Below are positions 50,434 to 59,180 of a DNA stretch of 64,000 nt, piece by piece. Below the pieces are notes generated by a model, which did no database searches, was not told the DNA's origin, and saw only the letters and a program-made list of their open reading frames with translations. The stretch lies in assembly GCF_036182465.1 (NCBI RefSeq), contig NZ_CP108081.1, positions 3,472,001 to 3,536,000 of the forward strand. The letters run 5' to 3'. Position 1 is the first letter of the stretch. Each line of letters begins with the position of its first letter. This DNA comes from Streptomyces sp. NBC_00258 (GTDB lineage Bacteria; Actinomycetota; Actinomycetes; Streptomycetales; Streptomycetaceae). The position numbers and the translations under genes were made by a program.

Positions 50434-50609
50434 GCGAGCGCGCGGCGCCCTTCTACTGCCCCTACTGCGGTGACGAGGACCTGCGTCCCAGCGAGCAGGG
50501 GCACGGCGCGTGGGAATGCGCGGCATGCAATCGAGCCTTCCAACTGAAGTTCCTCGGGCTGCTGTCCCGGGGAGTTCAGCGCAACGACGGTGGAGGGGAC
50601 GAGATATGA
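50430..50609 (+). CDS. Small zinc-ribbon protein between sulfite reductase and cysH
   Basis: This 59-residue protein has two CxxC knuckles, CPYCGDED (about residues 10-13) and CAACNRAF (30-33), a rubredoxin-like spacing. The basic C-terminal half contains FLGLLSRGV. ATGA overlaps join it to the sulfite reductase gene upstream and to cysH downstream, so it is certainly translated in the operon if real. It may be an electron carrier or assembly factor for sulfite or APS reduction; this is inference. S. coelicolor has a small gene at the same place. Confidence 0.75.
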   Translation: MSERAAPFYCPYCGDEDLRPSEQGHGAWECAACNRAFQLKFLGLLSRGVQRNDGGGDEI

Positions 50610-51343
50610 CGACCGTTCAGACCGATACCGATACCGATACGAATCTTGAGAGCGGCCGGGACGCCGAGCTCAGGGCTCTCGCCGAGCAGGCCGGCCGCGA
50701 CCTGGAGGACGCCTCCGCCCTGGAGATCCTCCAGTGGGCGGTCGACACCTTCGGCAAGCAGTTCTGCGTGACCTCCTCGATGGAGGACGCGGTGGTCGCC
50801 CATCTCGCCTCCCGCGCGAGGCCCGGCGTGGACGTCGTCTTCCTCGACACCGGCTACCACTTCGAGGAGACCATCGGCACCCGGGACGCGGTCGAGGCCG
50901 TGATGGACGTCAACGTCATCACGCTCACCCCGCGCCAGACCGTGGCCGAGCAGGACGCCGAGTACGGGCCGAAGCTGCACGACCGCAACCCCGACCTGTG
51001 CTGCGCGCTCCGCAAGGTCAAGCCCCTCGAAGAAGGGCTCACCAAGTACAGCGCCTGGGCGACGGGCCTGCGCCGCGACGAGTCCCCGACCCGGGCGAAC
51101 ACCCCGGTCGTCGGCTGGGACGAGAAGCGCCGCAAGGTAAAGATCTCGCCGATCGCCCGCTGGACGCAGGACGACGTCGACGCGTACGTCACCGAGCACG
51201 GCGTACTCACCAACCCCCTGCTGATGGACGGCTACGCGTCCGTCGGCTGCGCCCCCTGCACCCGCCGGGTGCTGGAGGGCGAGGACGCGCGCGCCGGCCG
51301 CTGGGCGGGCCGCGCGAAGACCGAGTGCGGGCTGCACGGCTGA
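50606..51343 (+). CDS. cysH: Phosphoadenylyl/adenylyl-sulfate reductase
   Basis: The 245-residue protein has the PP-loop ATPase-like fold (TSSMEDAVVAHL, VVFLDTGYHFEET) and the Cys pattern of the [4Fe-4S] APS reductases: CC in DLCCALRK and CxxC in GCAPCTRR, with the catalytic Cys in ECGLHG at the end. This pattern usually means APS rather than PAPS as substrate, reduced by thioredoxin to sulfite. A TDTDTDT repeat marks the N-terminus. A four-base overlap links it to the zinc-ribbon gene. Confidence 0.92.
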   Translation: MTTVQTDTDTDTNLESGRDAELRALAEQAGRDLEDASALEILQWAVDTFGKQFCVTSSMEDAVVAHLASRARPGVDVVFLDTGYHFEETIGTRDAVEAVMDVNVITLTPRQTVAEQDAEYGPKLHDRNPDLCCALRKVKPLEEGLTKYSAWATGLRRDESPTRANTPVVGWDEKRRKVKISPIARWTQDDVDAYVTEHGVLTNPLLMDGYASVGCAPCTRRVLEGEDARAGRWAGRAKTECGLHG

Positions 51344-51387
51344 CCATGGCTGCCACTTCGACGAATTCGATGAACCAGGAGATTCAA

Positions 51388-51921
51388 GTGACCGGAGCCA
51401 CCATCTGGCTCACGGGTCTGCCGAGCGCCGGCAAGACCACCATCGCGTACGAACTGGCCGGACGGCTGCGCGAGGAGGGCCACCGCGTCGAGGTGCTCGA
51501 CGGCGACGAGATCCGTACGTTCCTGACGGCGGGCCTCGGCTTCAGCCGCGAGGACCGGCACACGAACGTACAGCGCATCGGCTTCCTCGCCGACCTGCTG
51601 GCACGCAACGGCGTCAAGACGCTGGTGCCGGTCATCGCTCCTTACGCGGACAGCCGCGAGGCGGTGCGCAAGCGCCACCAGGCGAGCGGGGCCGCGTACA
51701 TCGAGGTGCATGTCGCCACTCCGGTCGAGGTGTGCAGCGAGCGGGACGTGAAGGGCCTGTACGCCAAGCAGGCGGCGGGCGAGATCTCGGGTCTGACCGG
51801 GGTCGACGACCCGTACGAGGAGCCCGAGTCGCCCGATCTGCGCATCGAGTCGCACACCCAGTCCGTGCAGGAGTCCGCGGCGGCGCTTCACGCGCTGCTC
51901 GCCGAGAGGGGTCTCGCATGA
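51388..51921 (+). CDS. cysC: Adenylyl-sulfate kinase
   Basis: The protein (177 residues from GTG 51388) has the P-loop GLPSAGKTT, the DGDEIRTFL active-site segment, and the FSREDRHTNVQRIGFLA and VKGLYAKQAAGEISGLTGVDDPYE motifs of APS kinases. It phosphorylates APS to PAPS. GTG 51388 has an AGGAGA site five bases upstream; ATG 51346 and ATG 51370 in the same frame are alternatives. Its presence beside an APS-type cysH is notable. Its stop overlaps the cysD start. Confidence 0.9.
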   Translation: MTGATIWLTGLPSAGKTTIAYELAGRLREEGHRVEVLDGDEIRTFLTAGLGFSREDRHTNVQRIGFLADLLARNGVKTLVPVIAPYADSREAVRKRHQASGAAYIEVHVATPVEVCSERDVKGLYAKQAAGEISGLTGVDDPYEEPESPDLRIESHTQSVQESAAALHALLAERGLA

Positions 51922-52859
51922 CGACGACCGTTGCCGACGTCTCCGAGGAGGGGACCGACAGCCCGTACGCCCTGAGCCACCTGGATGCTCTGGAGTCCGA
52001 GGCGGTGCACATCTTCCGCGAGGTGGCGGGTGAGTTCGAGCGGCCGGTGATCCTCTTCTCCGGCGGCAAGGACTCCATCGTCATGCTGCATCTCGCGCTG
52101 AAGGCGTTCGCGCCCGCCGCGGTGCCGTTCTCGCTGCTGCACGTGGACACCGGGCACAACTTCCCGGAGGTCCTGGAGTACCGCGACCGCACGGTGAAGA
52201 AGCACGGGCTGCGGCTGCACGTCGCCTCCGTACAGGACTACATCGACCGCGGCACCCTCAAGGAGCGCCCGGACGGGACGCGTAACCCGCTGCAGACGGT
52301 GCCGCTGACGGAGAAGATCCAGGCCGAGCGGTTCGACGCGGTGTTCGGCGGCGGACGCCGGGACGAGGAGAAGGCCCGCGCGAAGGAGCGGGTGTTCTCG
52401 CTGCGGGACGAGTTCTCGCAGTGGGACCCGCGCCGCCAGCGCCCCGAGCTGTGGAACCTCTACAACGGTCGGCACGCGGCCGGCGAGCACGTCCGCGTCT
52501 TCCCGCTGTCCAACTGGACCGAGCTGGACGTGTGGCAGTACATCGCCCGCGAAGGCATCGAACTGCCGGAGATCTACTTCGCCCACGAGCGTGAGGTGTT
52601 CCAGCGGGCCGGCATGTGGCTGACCGCGGGCGAGTGGGGCGGCCCGAAGGACAGCGAGACCGTCGAGAAGCGGCAGGTCCGCTACCGGACCGTCGGTGAC
52701 ATGTCCTGCACGGGTGCCGTCGACTCGGACGCCACCACGCTGGACGCCGTGATCACCGAGATCGCCGCCTCCCGGCTCACGGAGCGGGGCGCCACCCGCG
52801 CCGACGACAAGATGTCCGAGGCCGCGATGGAAGACCGCAAGCGCGAGGGGTACTTCTAA
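51918..52859 (+). CDS. cysD: Sulfate adenylyltransferase subunit 2
   Basis: The 313-residue protein contains the PP-loop FSGGKDSIVMLHLA, LLHVDTGHNFPE, FGGGRRDEEKARAKER and NWTELDVWQYIA signatures of CysD. With the GTPase subunit CysN it makes APS from ATP and sulfate. Overlap with cysC (ATGA) and a two-base gap to cysN indicate strict co-expression. Confidence 0.95.
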   Translation: MTTTVADVSEEGTDSPYALSHLDALESEAVHIFREVAGEFERPVILFSGGKDSIVMLHLALKAFAPAAVPFSLLHVDTGHNFPEVLEYRDRTVKKHGLRLHVASVQDYIDRGTLKERPDGTRNPLQTVPLTEKIQAERFDAVFGGGRRDEEKARAKERVFSLRDEFSQWDPRRQRPELWNLYNGRHAAGEHVRVFPLSNWTELDVWQYIAREGIELPEIYFAHEREVFQRAGMWLTAGEWGGPKDSETVEKRQVRYRTVGDMSCTGAVDSDATTLDAVITEIAASRLTERGATRADDKMSEAAMEDRKREGYF

Positions 52860-52861
52860 CC

Positions 52862-54217
52862 ATGACGAGCACCACCGAACCCACCGTGCCGCTGTCGGTC
52901 GAGCAGCTGTCCGCGACGACCCTGCTGCGCTTCGCCACCGCGGGGTCCGTCGACGACGGCAAGTCCACCCTCGTCGGCAGGCTGCTGCACGACTCCAAGT
53001 CGGTCCTCACCGACCAGCTGGAGGCCGTGGAGCACGCCTCGCGCAACCGCGGCCAGGACACGCCCGACCTCGCCCTGCTCACCGACGGCCTGCGGGCCGA
53101 GCGCGAGCAGGGCATCACCATCGACGTGGCGTACCGCTACTTCGCCACGGCCCGGCGCCGGTTCATCCTCGCCGACACGCCCGGACACGTGCAGTACACC
53201 CGCAACATGGTGACGGGTGCCTCCACGGCCGAGCTGACGGTGGTCCTCGTCGACGCCCGCAACGGAGTCGTCGAGCAGACCCGCCGGCACGCGGCGATCG
53301 CCGCACTGCTGCGTGTCCCGCACGTCGTGCTGGCCGTCAACAAGATGGACCTCGTCGAGTACAAGGAGTCCGTCTTCGCGGCGATCGCCGAGGAGTTCAC
53401 GGCGTACGCCTCCGAGCTGGGCGTCCCCGAGATCACCGCGATCCCGATCTCGGCGCTCGCCGGTGACAACGTGGTGGACCCGTCCGCGAACATGGACTGG
53501 TACGGCGGCCCGACCTTCCTGGAGCACCTGGAGACGGTCCCGGTCAGCCACGACCTCACGACCTGCCACGCGCGTCTGCCCGTGCAGTACGTGATCCGTC
53601 CGCAGACCGCCGAGCACCCGGACTACCGGGGGTACGCGGGCCAGATCGCGGCCGGTGCCTTCCGTGTCGGCGAGTCGGTCACGGTGCTGCCCTCCGGCCG
53701 TACGTCGCGGATCTCCGCGATCGACCTGCTCGGCGCACCGGTCGACGTGGCCTGGACGACGCAGTCGGTGACCGTCCTCCTGGAGGACGACGTCGACATC
53801 TCACGCGGCGACCTGCTCGTGCCGACCAAGGACGCGCCCGCGACGACGCAGGACATCGAGGCGACCGTCTGCCACGTCGCCGACGCGCCGCTGACCATCG
53901 GCCACCGCGTGCTGCTCAAGCACGGCACCCGCACGGTCAAGGCGCTCGTCAAGGACATCCCGTCCCGGCTGACGCTCGACGACCTGTCGCTGCACCCGCA
54001 CCCGGGCCACCTGGACGCCAACGACATCGGCCGGGTCAAGATCCGTACGGCCGAGCCGCTGCCCGTCGACTCGTACGCCGACTCCCGGCGCACCGGCTCG
54101 TTCATCCTGATCGACCCGTCCGACGGCACCACGCTCACCGCGGGCATGGTCGGCGAGTCCTTCGCCTCTCCGGAGCCGGTCAAGGCCGAGGCGGACGACG
54201 ACGGTTGGGACTTCTGA
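52862..54217 (+). CDS. cysN: Sulfate adenylyltransferase subunit 1 (GTPase)
   Basis: The 451-residue protein has EF-Tu-like G motifs: G1 SVDDGKSTL, G2 region REQGITIDVAYR, G3 DTPGHVQY, G4 NKMD, followed by two beta-barrel domains. GTP hydrolysis drives APS formation by CysD. It is the plain CysN form, not fused to CysC, which is encoded separately upstream. Confidence 0.95.
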   Translation: MTSTTEPTVPLSVEQLSATTLLRFATAGSVDDGKSTLVGRLLHDSKSVLTDQLEAVEHASRNRGQDTPDLALLTDGLRAEREQGITIDVAYRYFATARRRFILADTPGHVQYTRNMVTGASTAELTVVLVDARNGVVEQTRRHAAIAALLRVPHVVLAVNKMDLVEYKESVFAAIAEEFTAYASELGVPEITAIPISALAGDNVVDPSANMDWYGGPTFLEHLETVPVSHDLTTCHARLPVQYVIRPQTAEHPDYRGYAGQIAAGAFRVGESVTVLPSGRTSRISAIDLLGAPVDVAWTTQSVTVLLEDDVDISRGDLLVPTKDAPATTQDIEATVCHVADAPLTIGHRVLLKHGTRTVKALVKDIPSRLTLDDLSLHPHPGHLDANDIGRVKIRTAEPLPVDSYADSRRTGSFILIDPSDGTTLTAGMVGESFASPEPVKAEADDDGWDF

Positions 54218-54218
54218 C

Positions 54219-54368
54219 ATGGCTTCCCACGACTTCGGCTCCTCCGGCTTCGACTCCCCCGGCTTCCAATCCACCGACTTCTACTCCACGTTCGCGAAGG
54301 AGGGCGGCCGCGTCGGCAGCGGTGCGCTCGGCAGTGGCACGGGCGGGGTGGCGCGATGTGCGAGGTGA
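54219..54368 (+). CDS. Tiny ORF after cysN (49 aa)
   Basis: This frame starts one base after the cysN stop. The product has short Ser/Phe/Asp repeats (FGSSGFDSPGFQSTDFYSTF) and a Gly-rich tail. No family is recognised. Tight spacing and overlap with the next small frame suggest it could be translated as part of the operon. Confidence 0.4.
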   Translation: MASHDFGSSGFDSPGFQSTDFYSTFAKEGGRVGSGALGSGTGGVARCAR

Positions 54369-54466
54369 CGGCCCCGGCGGGGCTTGAGCACGCGCACTGT
54401 CTGTGCGTCCTCGCCACCCACCGCCTGCGAAAGCGAAGACCAGCCGACCTCCCGGCCACGACCTGA
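54356..54466 (+). CDS. Tiny Cys/His-containing ORF (36 aa)
   Basis: The frame overlaps the end of the previous ORF by 13 bp and ends 38 bp before the transporter start. It has three Cys and three His in MCEVTAPAGLEHAHCLCVLA and what follows, then a basic tail. It may be a regulatory peptide reading Cys supply before the transporter genes, or spurious. Confidence 0.35.
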   Translation: MCEVTAPAGLEHAHCLCVLATHRLRKRRPADLPATT

Positions 54467-54504
54467 GAGACGTGACCGCCGGGCCGACGAGAGGAACACC
54501 TCCC

Positions 54505-55617
54505 GTGCCTGCCACCCGAAGCAAGCTGCGCCGCGGCCTCGCCGCCATTGCCGCTCTGCCCCTCCTGGCGCTCGCCGCCACCGCCTGTGGCTACGGGTCC
54601 CAGGCCAAGGACGGTGACACGTCGGAGGTCGCCGCCGAGGGCAAGAAGGTCGACGGTCTCGACTCCGTGCGGATCGGCTACTTCCCGAACCTGACGCACG
54701 CCACGGCGCTCGTGGGTGACCAGGAGGGGCTGCTGCAGAAGGAGCTGGGCGGCACGAAGGTCTCGTACTCCCAGTTCAATGCGGGTCCTGCGGAGATCGA
54801 GGCGCTCAACTCGGGTTCGATCGACATCGGCTGGATCGGTCCCTCGCCCGCGATCAACGGTTACAGCACCACCGACGGCAAGGGCCTGCGGATCATCGGG
54901 GGTTCCGCGTCCGGCGGCGTGAAGCTCGTGGTCAACCCGGACAAGGTCACGTCCTTGAAGGACGTCAAGGGCAAGAAGATCGCCACCCCGCAGCTGGGCA
55001 ACACCCAGGACGTGGCGTTCCTCAACTGGATCGCCGAGCAGGGCTGGAAGGTCGACGCGCAGAGCGGCAAGGGCGATGTGTCGGTGGTCCGCACCGACAA
55101 CAAGATCACCCCGGACGCCTACAAGTCCGGTTCGATCGACGGGGCGTGGGTGCCCGAGCCGACCGCCTCCAAGCTGGTCGCCGAGGGCGGCAAGGTCCTC
55201 CTGGACGAGGCGGACCTGTGGCCCGACAAGAAGTTCGTGATCACCAACATCATCGTCTCCCAGAAGTTCCTCACCGAGCACCCCGACGTCGTCCAGGCGG
55301 TGCTGCGCGGCTCGGTGAGGACCAACACGTGGATCAACGCCAACCCGGAGAAGGCGAAGGCCGCCGCGAACGAAAAGCTGAAGGAGCTGTCCGGCAAGCC
55401 GCTGCCCGCCGGCGTGCTGGACCCGGCGTGGAAGTCGATCCAGTTCACCGACGACCCGCTGGCCTCGACCCTGAACACCGAGGCCGCGCACGCGGTCAAG
55501 GCGGGCCTGCTCAAGCAGCCCAAGCTGGACGGCATCTATGACCTCACCCCGTTGAACAAGGTCCTCAGCGCCGAGGGCAAGAGCACGGTCGACGACGCCG
55601 GACTCGGCGTCAAGTAG
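54505..55617 (+). CDS. ABC transporter solute-binding lipoprotein (sulfonate/sulfate type)
   Basis: The 370-residue precursor has lipobox LAATAC with Cys28 and the SsuA/TauA/NrtA-type binding fold: VRIGYFPNLTHATALVG, FNAGPAEIEALNSGSIDIGWIGPSPAI, IATPQLGNTQDVAFLNWI, GSIDGAWVPEPTASKLV. Its place in the sulfate operon suggests sulfate, sulfonate or taurine uptake. GTG 54505 follows GAGGA nine bases upstream; a GTG at 54472 is a longer option. Confidence 0.88.
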   Translation: MPATRSKLRRGLAAIAALPLLALAATACGYGSQAKDGDTSEVAAEGKKVDGLDSVRIGYFPNLTHATALVGDQEGLLQKELGGTKVSYSQFNAGPAEIEALNSGSIDIGWIGPSPAINGYSTTDGKGLRIIGGSASGGVKLVVNPDKVTSLKDVKGKKIATPQLGNTQDVAFLNWIAEQGWKVDAQSGKGDVSVVRTDNKITPDAYKSGSIDGAWVPEPTASKLVAEGGKVLLDEADLWPDKKFVITNIIVSQKFLTEHPDVVQAVLRGSVRTNTWINANPEKAKAAANEKLKELSGKPLPAGVLDPAWKSIQFTDDPLASTLNTEAAHAVKAGLLKQPKLDGIYDLTPLNKVLSAEGKSTVDDAGLGVK

Positions 55618-55688
55618 CCCCCCGGACAAGACCGGACAAGCCCGCCCCCTTTTTTCTCGCCCGCATGAGTTCCCAGGAGGTGACGACC

Positions 55689-56477
55689 ATGGCAACCGCC
55701 CTCGCCAAGGCCGCCGACACCGGCACGTCGGTAGCATCCGCCGCGCGGATCGAGCACGTCTCGAAGTCCTTCACCACACCCGCCGGCCAACAGCTCGTCC
55801 TGGACGACATCACCCTCGATGTCGCGCCCGGCGAGTTCGTCACCCTCCTGGGAGCCTCCGGCTGCGGCAAGTCCACCCTGCTCAACCTCGTCGCCGGACT
55901 CGACAAACCATCGGCCGGCACCATTGGTACCGACGGCCGCCCCGCGCTGATGTTCCAGGAACACGCCCTGTTCCCCTGGCTGACCGCGGGCAAGAACATC
56001 GAACTCGCCCTGAAACTGCGCGGCATGCCCAAAACGGAACGGCGGGTGAAGGCGGAGGAGCTGCTGGAACTCGTCCGACTCAAGGGCGCCTACGGCAAGC
56101 GGGTGCACGAACTGTCCGGCGGAATGCGCCAGCGGGTCGCCCTGGCCCGCGCACTCGCCCAGGACAGCAAACTGCTCCTGATGGACGAACCCTTCGCCGC
56201 CCTCGACGCCATCACCCGCGACGTGCTGCACGACGAACTCACCCGCATCTGGCGCGAGACCAGCGTGTCGGTCCTCTTCGTCACCCACAACGTCCGCGAA
56301 GCGGTACGCCTCGCCGAGCGCGTGGTCCTGCTCTCCTCGCGTCCGGGGCGGATCGCCCACGAGTGGACGGTCGACATCCCGCAGCCACGCCGTATCGAGG
56401 ACTCCGCCGTCGCGGAACTGTCCGTCGAGATCACCGAACAACTGCGTGGGGAGATCCGCCGCCATGGCCAGCACTGA
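55689..56477 (+). CDS. ABC transporter ATP-binding protein (SsuB/TauB type)
   Basis: The 262-residue ATPase has Walker A GASGCGKST, Q-loop FQEHALFPWL, signature LSGGMRQRVALARAL, Walker B LLLMDEPFAALD and the switch His in VTHNVREA. Start 55689 sits behind a perfect AGGAGGTGA ribosome site (55675-55683), so the upstream ATG at 55665 is rejected. It energises the neighbouring permease. Confidence 0.93.
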   Translation: MATALAKAADTGTSVASAARIEHVSKSFTTPAGQQLVLDDITLDVAPGEFVTLLGASGCGKSTLLNLVAGLDKPSAGTIGTDGRPALMFQEHALFPWLTAGKNIELALKLRGMPKTERRVKAEELLELVRLKGAYGKRVHELSGGMRQRVALARALAQDSKLLLMDEPFAALDAITRDVLHDELTRIWRETSVSVLFVTHNVREAVRLAERVVLLSSRPGRIAHEWTVDIPQPRRIEDSAVAELSVEITEQLRGEIRRHGQH

Positions 56478-57354
56478 GACGAACGCCGTCAAGGACGGCA
56501 ACGATCTCGCCGGACTCGAAGCGGGCCTGGACGCCCTGGAGACCGTCCAGACCGGGCGGGCCCCGTTCCGCAGGACCTTCGTGGAGAAGATCTTTCCCCC
56601 GATCGTCGCCGTGGCGCTGGTGCTGGTGGTCTGGCAGGTCCTGGTCTGGGCGAAGGTCACCGACAGCTACAAACTGCCCGCACCGTCCGCGGTCTGGGAC
56701 GAGGTCAGGGAGGCCTGGCTCCAGGGCACGCTCCTGGAGTACATCTGGACCAGCGTCTCGCGCGGCCTGCTCGGCTTCCTCATGGCCCTGGTGATCGGCA
56801 CCCCGCTCGGTCTGCTGGTCGCCCGCGTGAAGTTCGTCCGCGCGGCGATCGGCCCGATCCTGTCCGGACTGCAGTCGCTGCCGTCGGTGGCGTGGGTGCC
56901 GCCGGCCGTCCTGTGGCTCGGGCTGAACGACTCGATGATGTACGCGGTGATCCTGCTCGGCGCCGTCCCCTCGATCGCCAACGGACTCGTCTCCGGCGTC
57001 GACCAGGTACCCCCGCTCTACCTGCGGGCCGGCCGCACACTCGGCGCCACCGGACTGCGCGGCACCTGGCACATCGTGATCCCCGCCGCCCTGCCCGGCT
57101 ACCTCGCCGGCCTCAAGCAGGGCTGGGCCTTCTCCTGGCGCTCCCTCATGGCCGCCGAGATCATCGCCTCCTCCCCCGACCTGGGCATCGGCCTCGGCCA
57201 ACTCCTGGAGAACGGCCGCACCGCCAACAGCATGTCCATGGTCTTCCTCGCCATCCTCCTCATCCTGATCGTCGGAATCGCCATCGACCTGCTGATCTTC
57301 AGTCCGCTGGAGCGGCGGGTACTGCGCAGCCGCGGTCTCCTCGTGAAGAGCTGA
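56464..57354 (+). CDS. ABC transporter permease (SsuC/TauC type)
   Basis: The 296-residue protein has an extended N-terminal cytoplasmic part and six membrane spans, with the EAA-loop-like segment LRAGRTLGATGLRGTWHIVIPAALPGYLAGLKQGW typical of BPD permeases (ends cited). It overlaps the ATPase gene by 14 bp. Together with the binding lipoprotein and ATPase it forms a complete importer. Confidence 0.92.
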   Translation: MASTETNAVKDGNDLAGLEAGLDALETVQTGRAPFRRTFVEKIFPPIVAVALVLVVWQVLVWAKVTDSYKLPAPSAVWDEVREAWLQGTLLEYIWTSVSRGLLGFLMALVIGTPLGLLVARVKFVRAAIGPILSGLQSLPSVAWVPPAVLWLGLNDSMMYAVILLGAVPSIANGLVSGVDQVPPLYLRAGRTLGATGLRGTWHIVIPAALPGYLAGLKQGWAFSWRSLMAAEIIASSPDLGIGLGQLLENGRTANSMSMVFLAILLILIVGIAIDLLIFSPLERRVLRSRGLLVKS

Positions 57355-57360
57355 ACTCCC

Positions 57361-58098
57361 ATGCCTCGACCGGTACTTCTCGTCATCGCCCACGGCAGCC
57401 GCGACCCGCGCCATGCCGCGACCGTGCACGCCCTGGTGCGGCGCGTACGGGCCCTGCGCCCGGGCGTGCGCGTGGAGACCGGCTTCCTGGACTTCAACAT
57501 CCCTTCGGTCTCGGGGGTGTTGGAGTCACTGGCGGCGGAGGGCGTACGTGACGTAGTGGCCCTCCCTCTGCTCCTGACCCGGGCCTTCCATGCGAAGTCG
57601 GACATCCCGGCGGTGCTGAGCGAGGCTCCGGCCCGGCTGAGGATCCGGCAGGCCGAGGTGCTCGGTCCGTCGCCACTGCTGACCGCCGCGCTCGAACGGC
57701 GGTTGTACGAGGCGGGGTTGTCCCCCGCCGACAAGTCCTCGACCGGGGTCGTGCTGGCCTCGGCGGGGTCCACGGACCCGGAGGCGATCGCAGTGATCGC
57801 AGAAATCGCGCGGGAGTGGCGGCGGACCGGTTGGTGTGCCGTGCGGCCTGCGTTCGCCTCCGCGTCGTTGCCTCGTACGGGGGATGCGGTGCGGGAGTTG
57901 CGTGCCCTTGGGTGCGCGCGGGTGGCTGTCGCGCCGTACGTCCTGGCTCCCGGCTTCCTGCCGGATCGGATCGCGCGGGGGGCGGCCGAGGCGGACGTTC
58001 TCGCCGACGTCCTCGGCGCGTCCCCGGAGGTGGCCCGCGTCCTCCTGCACCGGTACGACGCCGCCCGAACCCCGGCGCTGACGGCGATCGGCGCCTGA
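57361..58098 (+). CDS. Sirohydrochlorin ferrochelatase (CbiX/SirB type)
   Basis: The 245-residue protein consists of two CbiX-like halves. The N-terminal half has VIAHGSRDPRHAATV with the metal His and a second His in LLLTRAFHAKSDIP. The C-terminal half keeps ASAGSTDP and VAVAPYVLAPGFLPDRI without the His pair, as usual for the long form. It inserts Fe(II) into sirohydrochlorin to give siroheme for the sulfite reductase encoded at the start of this operon. Confidence 0.88.
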   Translation: MPRPVLLVIAHGSRDPRHAATVHALVRRVRALRPGVRVETGFLDFNIPSVSGVLESLAAEGVRDVVALPLLLTRAFHAKSDIPAVLSEAPARLRIRQAEVLGPSPLLTAALERRLYEAGLSPADKSSTGVVLASAGSTDPEAIAVIAEIAREWRRTGWCAVRPAFASASLPRTGDAVRELRALGCARVAVAPYVLAPGFLPDRIARGAAEADVLADVLGASPEVARVLLHRYDAARTPALTAIGA

Positions 58099-58196
58099 CC
58101 CGGGCATTTTCCTCGCCCCCGCCGCCCCTACCCGTCCCGTCCCTATGGGGCTCCGCCCCAGACCCCGTCGGGTGCGTCGTCGAGTGCGGCTTCGTT

Positions 58197-58431
58197 GTGG
58201 CTCGTCGCGCAGTTCCCCGCGCCCCTGAAAGTGGGGCTGCGCCCCCACTTCCAGCCCGTCCTGCGCTTGAGGACAACGCCGTCCAGACCGATCCCTCACC
58301 CAGCCCGTCCGGCGTTTGAGGACGAGGCCGTTCAGGCCGATCCCCACCCGCCCATGACCAACCCACCCATCCCCAGTAACCCCCACCCACCCAGCCCGTC
58401 CGGCGATTGAGGACGAGCGCGTTCAGCGCGA
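58197..58431. repeat. Cluster of Streptomyces intergenic repeats
   Basis: An inverted copy of the GGGGCGCGGGGAACTGCGCGA repeat (58197-58248) is followed by three copies of a 40-bp unit starting CAGCCCGTCC and ending near CGTTCAGGCCGA, at 58252-58291, 58301-58340 and 58392-58431. These units are widespread between Streptomyces genes. The 409-bp gap 58099-58507 contains no gene. Confidence 0.75.
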
Positions 58432-58507
58432 TACGGGGGTTCGGGGGCGGAGCCCCTGAGTAAGGGACGGGAATGGGTAGGGGCGGCGGGGGCGGAAAAA
58501 GGTTCGT

Positions 58508-59170
58508 TCAGGAGGTCGCGTGGGACAGTCGGGGGTCGCGGCCGCTCAAGGCGAGGGCACGCGTGAAGGTGGAGGCATCGGAAGGCGCCGGGACCGCGGG
58601 GGCGAAGCCGTCGTACTGGCGGTAGAGGTCGCCGTGGGTGACTACGACGTCCAGGACGACGCGGGCGGCCACGTCGGAGATGCGGTACTGCTGGCCGGTC
58701 GCCGTAGCGACGTCCCACCCGTGCACCGCCATCTCCTTCACGATCATCGAGGCCAGCTCGGGAGCCGCCATGGATCCCATGCCCAGGTCCACCTCCCCCT
58801 CCCACACCACCGGATCGGCCCACACGGCAACCGCCCGGTCCAGCTGGGCGGCGTACGCCGACGCCCACCCGGGCTCGGCAGCGAAATCCCGCCCGGTCAG
58901 CGACTCGGGCAGCGGCTTGCGCAACGCCCGGTGCTCCAGACCGTGGGAGGTGTAGAGCACCCAGTGGTTCACCAGAGCCCGGACATCCCAGTCCGGACAG
59001 TGGGTGGTCCCGGCGAGCTGCTCCGCGGTGACCCCGCGCGCGACACGTGCGGCCTCGGCGGCGCACTCGACCATGGACGGGTACAGGCTCTCGATCGTGT
59101 AGGGCGCGTTCTCCTGGTCCAGGCTCTTGTCCGAGTTCTCGTCCACGTTCTTGTTCGCGTTCGTCTCCAT
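58508..59170 (-). CDS. TIGR03086-type mycothiol/maleylpyruvate-isomerase-like protein
   Basis: The 220-residue protein has a polar Asn/Asp/Lys-rich N-terminal 25 residues and then a DinB-fold domain of the TIGR03086 family (THCPDWDVRALVNHWVLY, VVWEGEVDLGMGSMAAPELASMIVKEMAVHGWDVATATGQ, ends cited). Metal histidines are in NHW and VHGWD. The specific reaction is unknown. Confidence 0.78.
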   Translation of the reverse strand: METNANKNVDENSDKSLDQENAPYTIESLYPSMVECAAEAARVARGVTAEQLAGTTHCPDWDVRALVNHWVLYTSHGLEHRALRKPLPESLTGRDFAAEPGWASAYAAQLDRAVAVWADPVVWEGEVDLGMGSMAAPELASMIVKEMAVHGWDVATATGQQYRISDVAARVVLDVVVTHGDLYRQYDGFAPAVPAPSDASTFTRALALSGRDPRLSHATS

Positions 59171-59180
59171 GCGTCACACG

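Noticed and set aside
58140..58507. CRISPR-like array
   Set aside because: Three 40-bp units with unequal spacers and no cas genes; they match known Streptomyces intergenic repeats.
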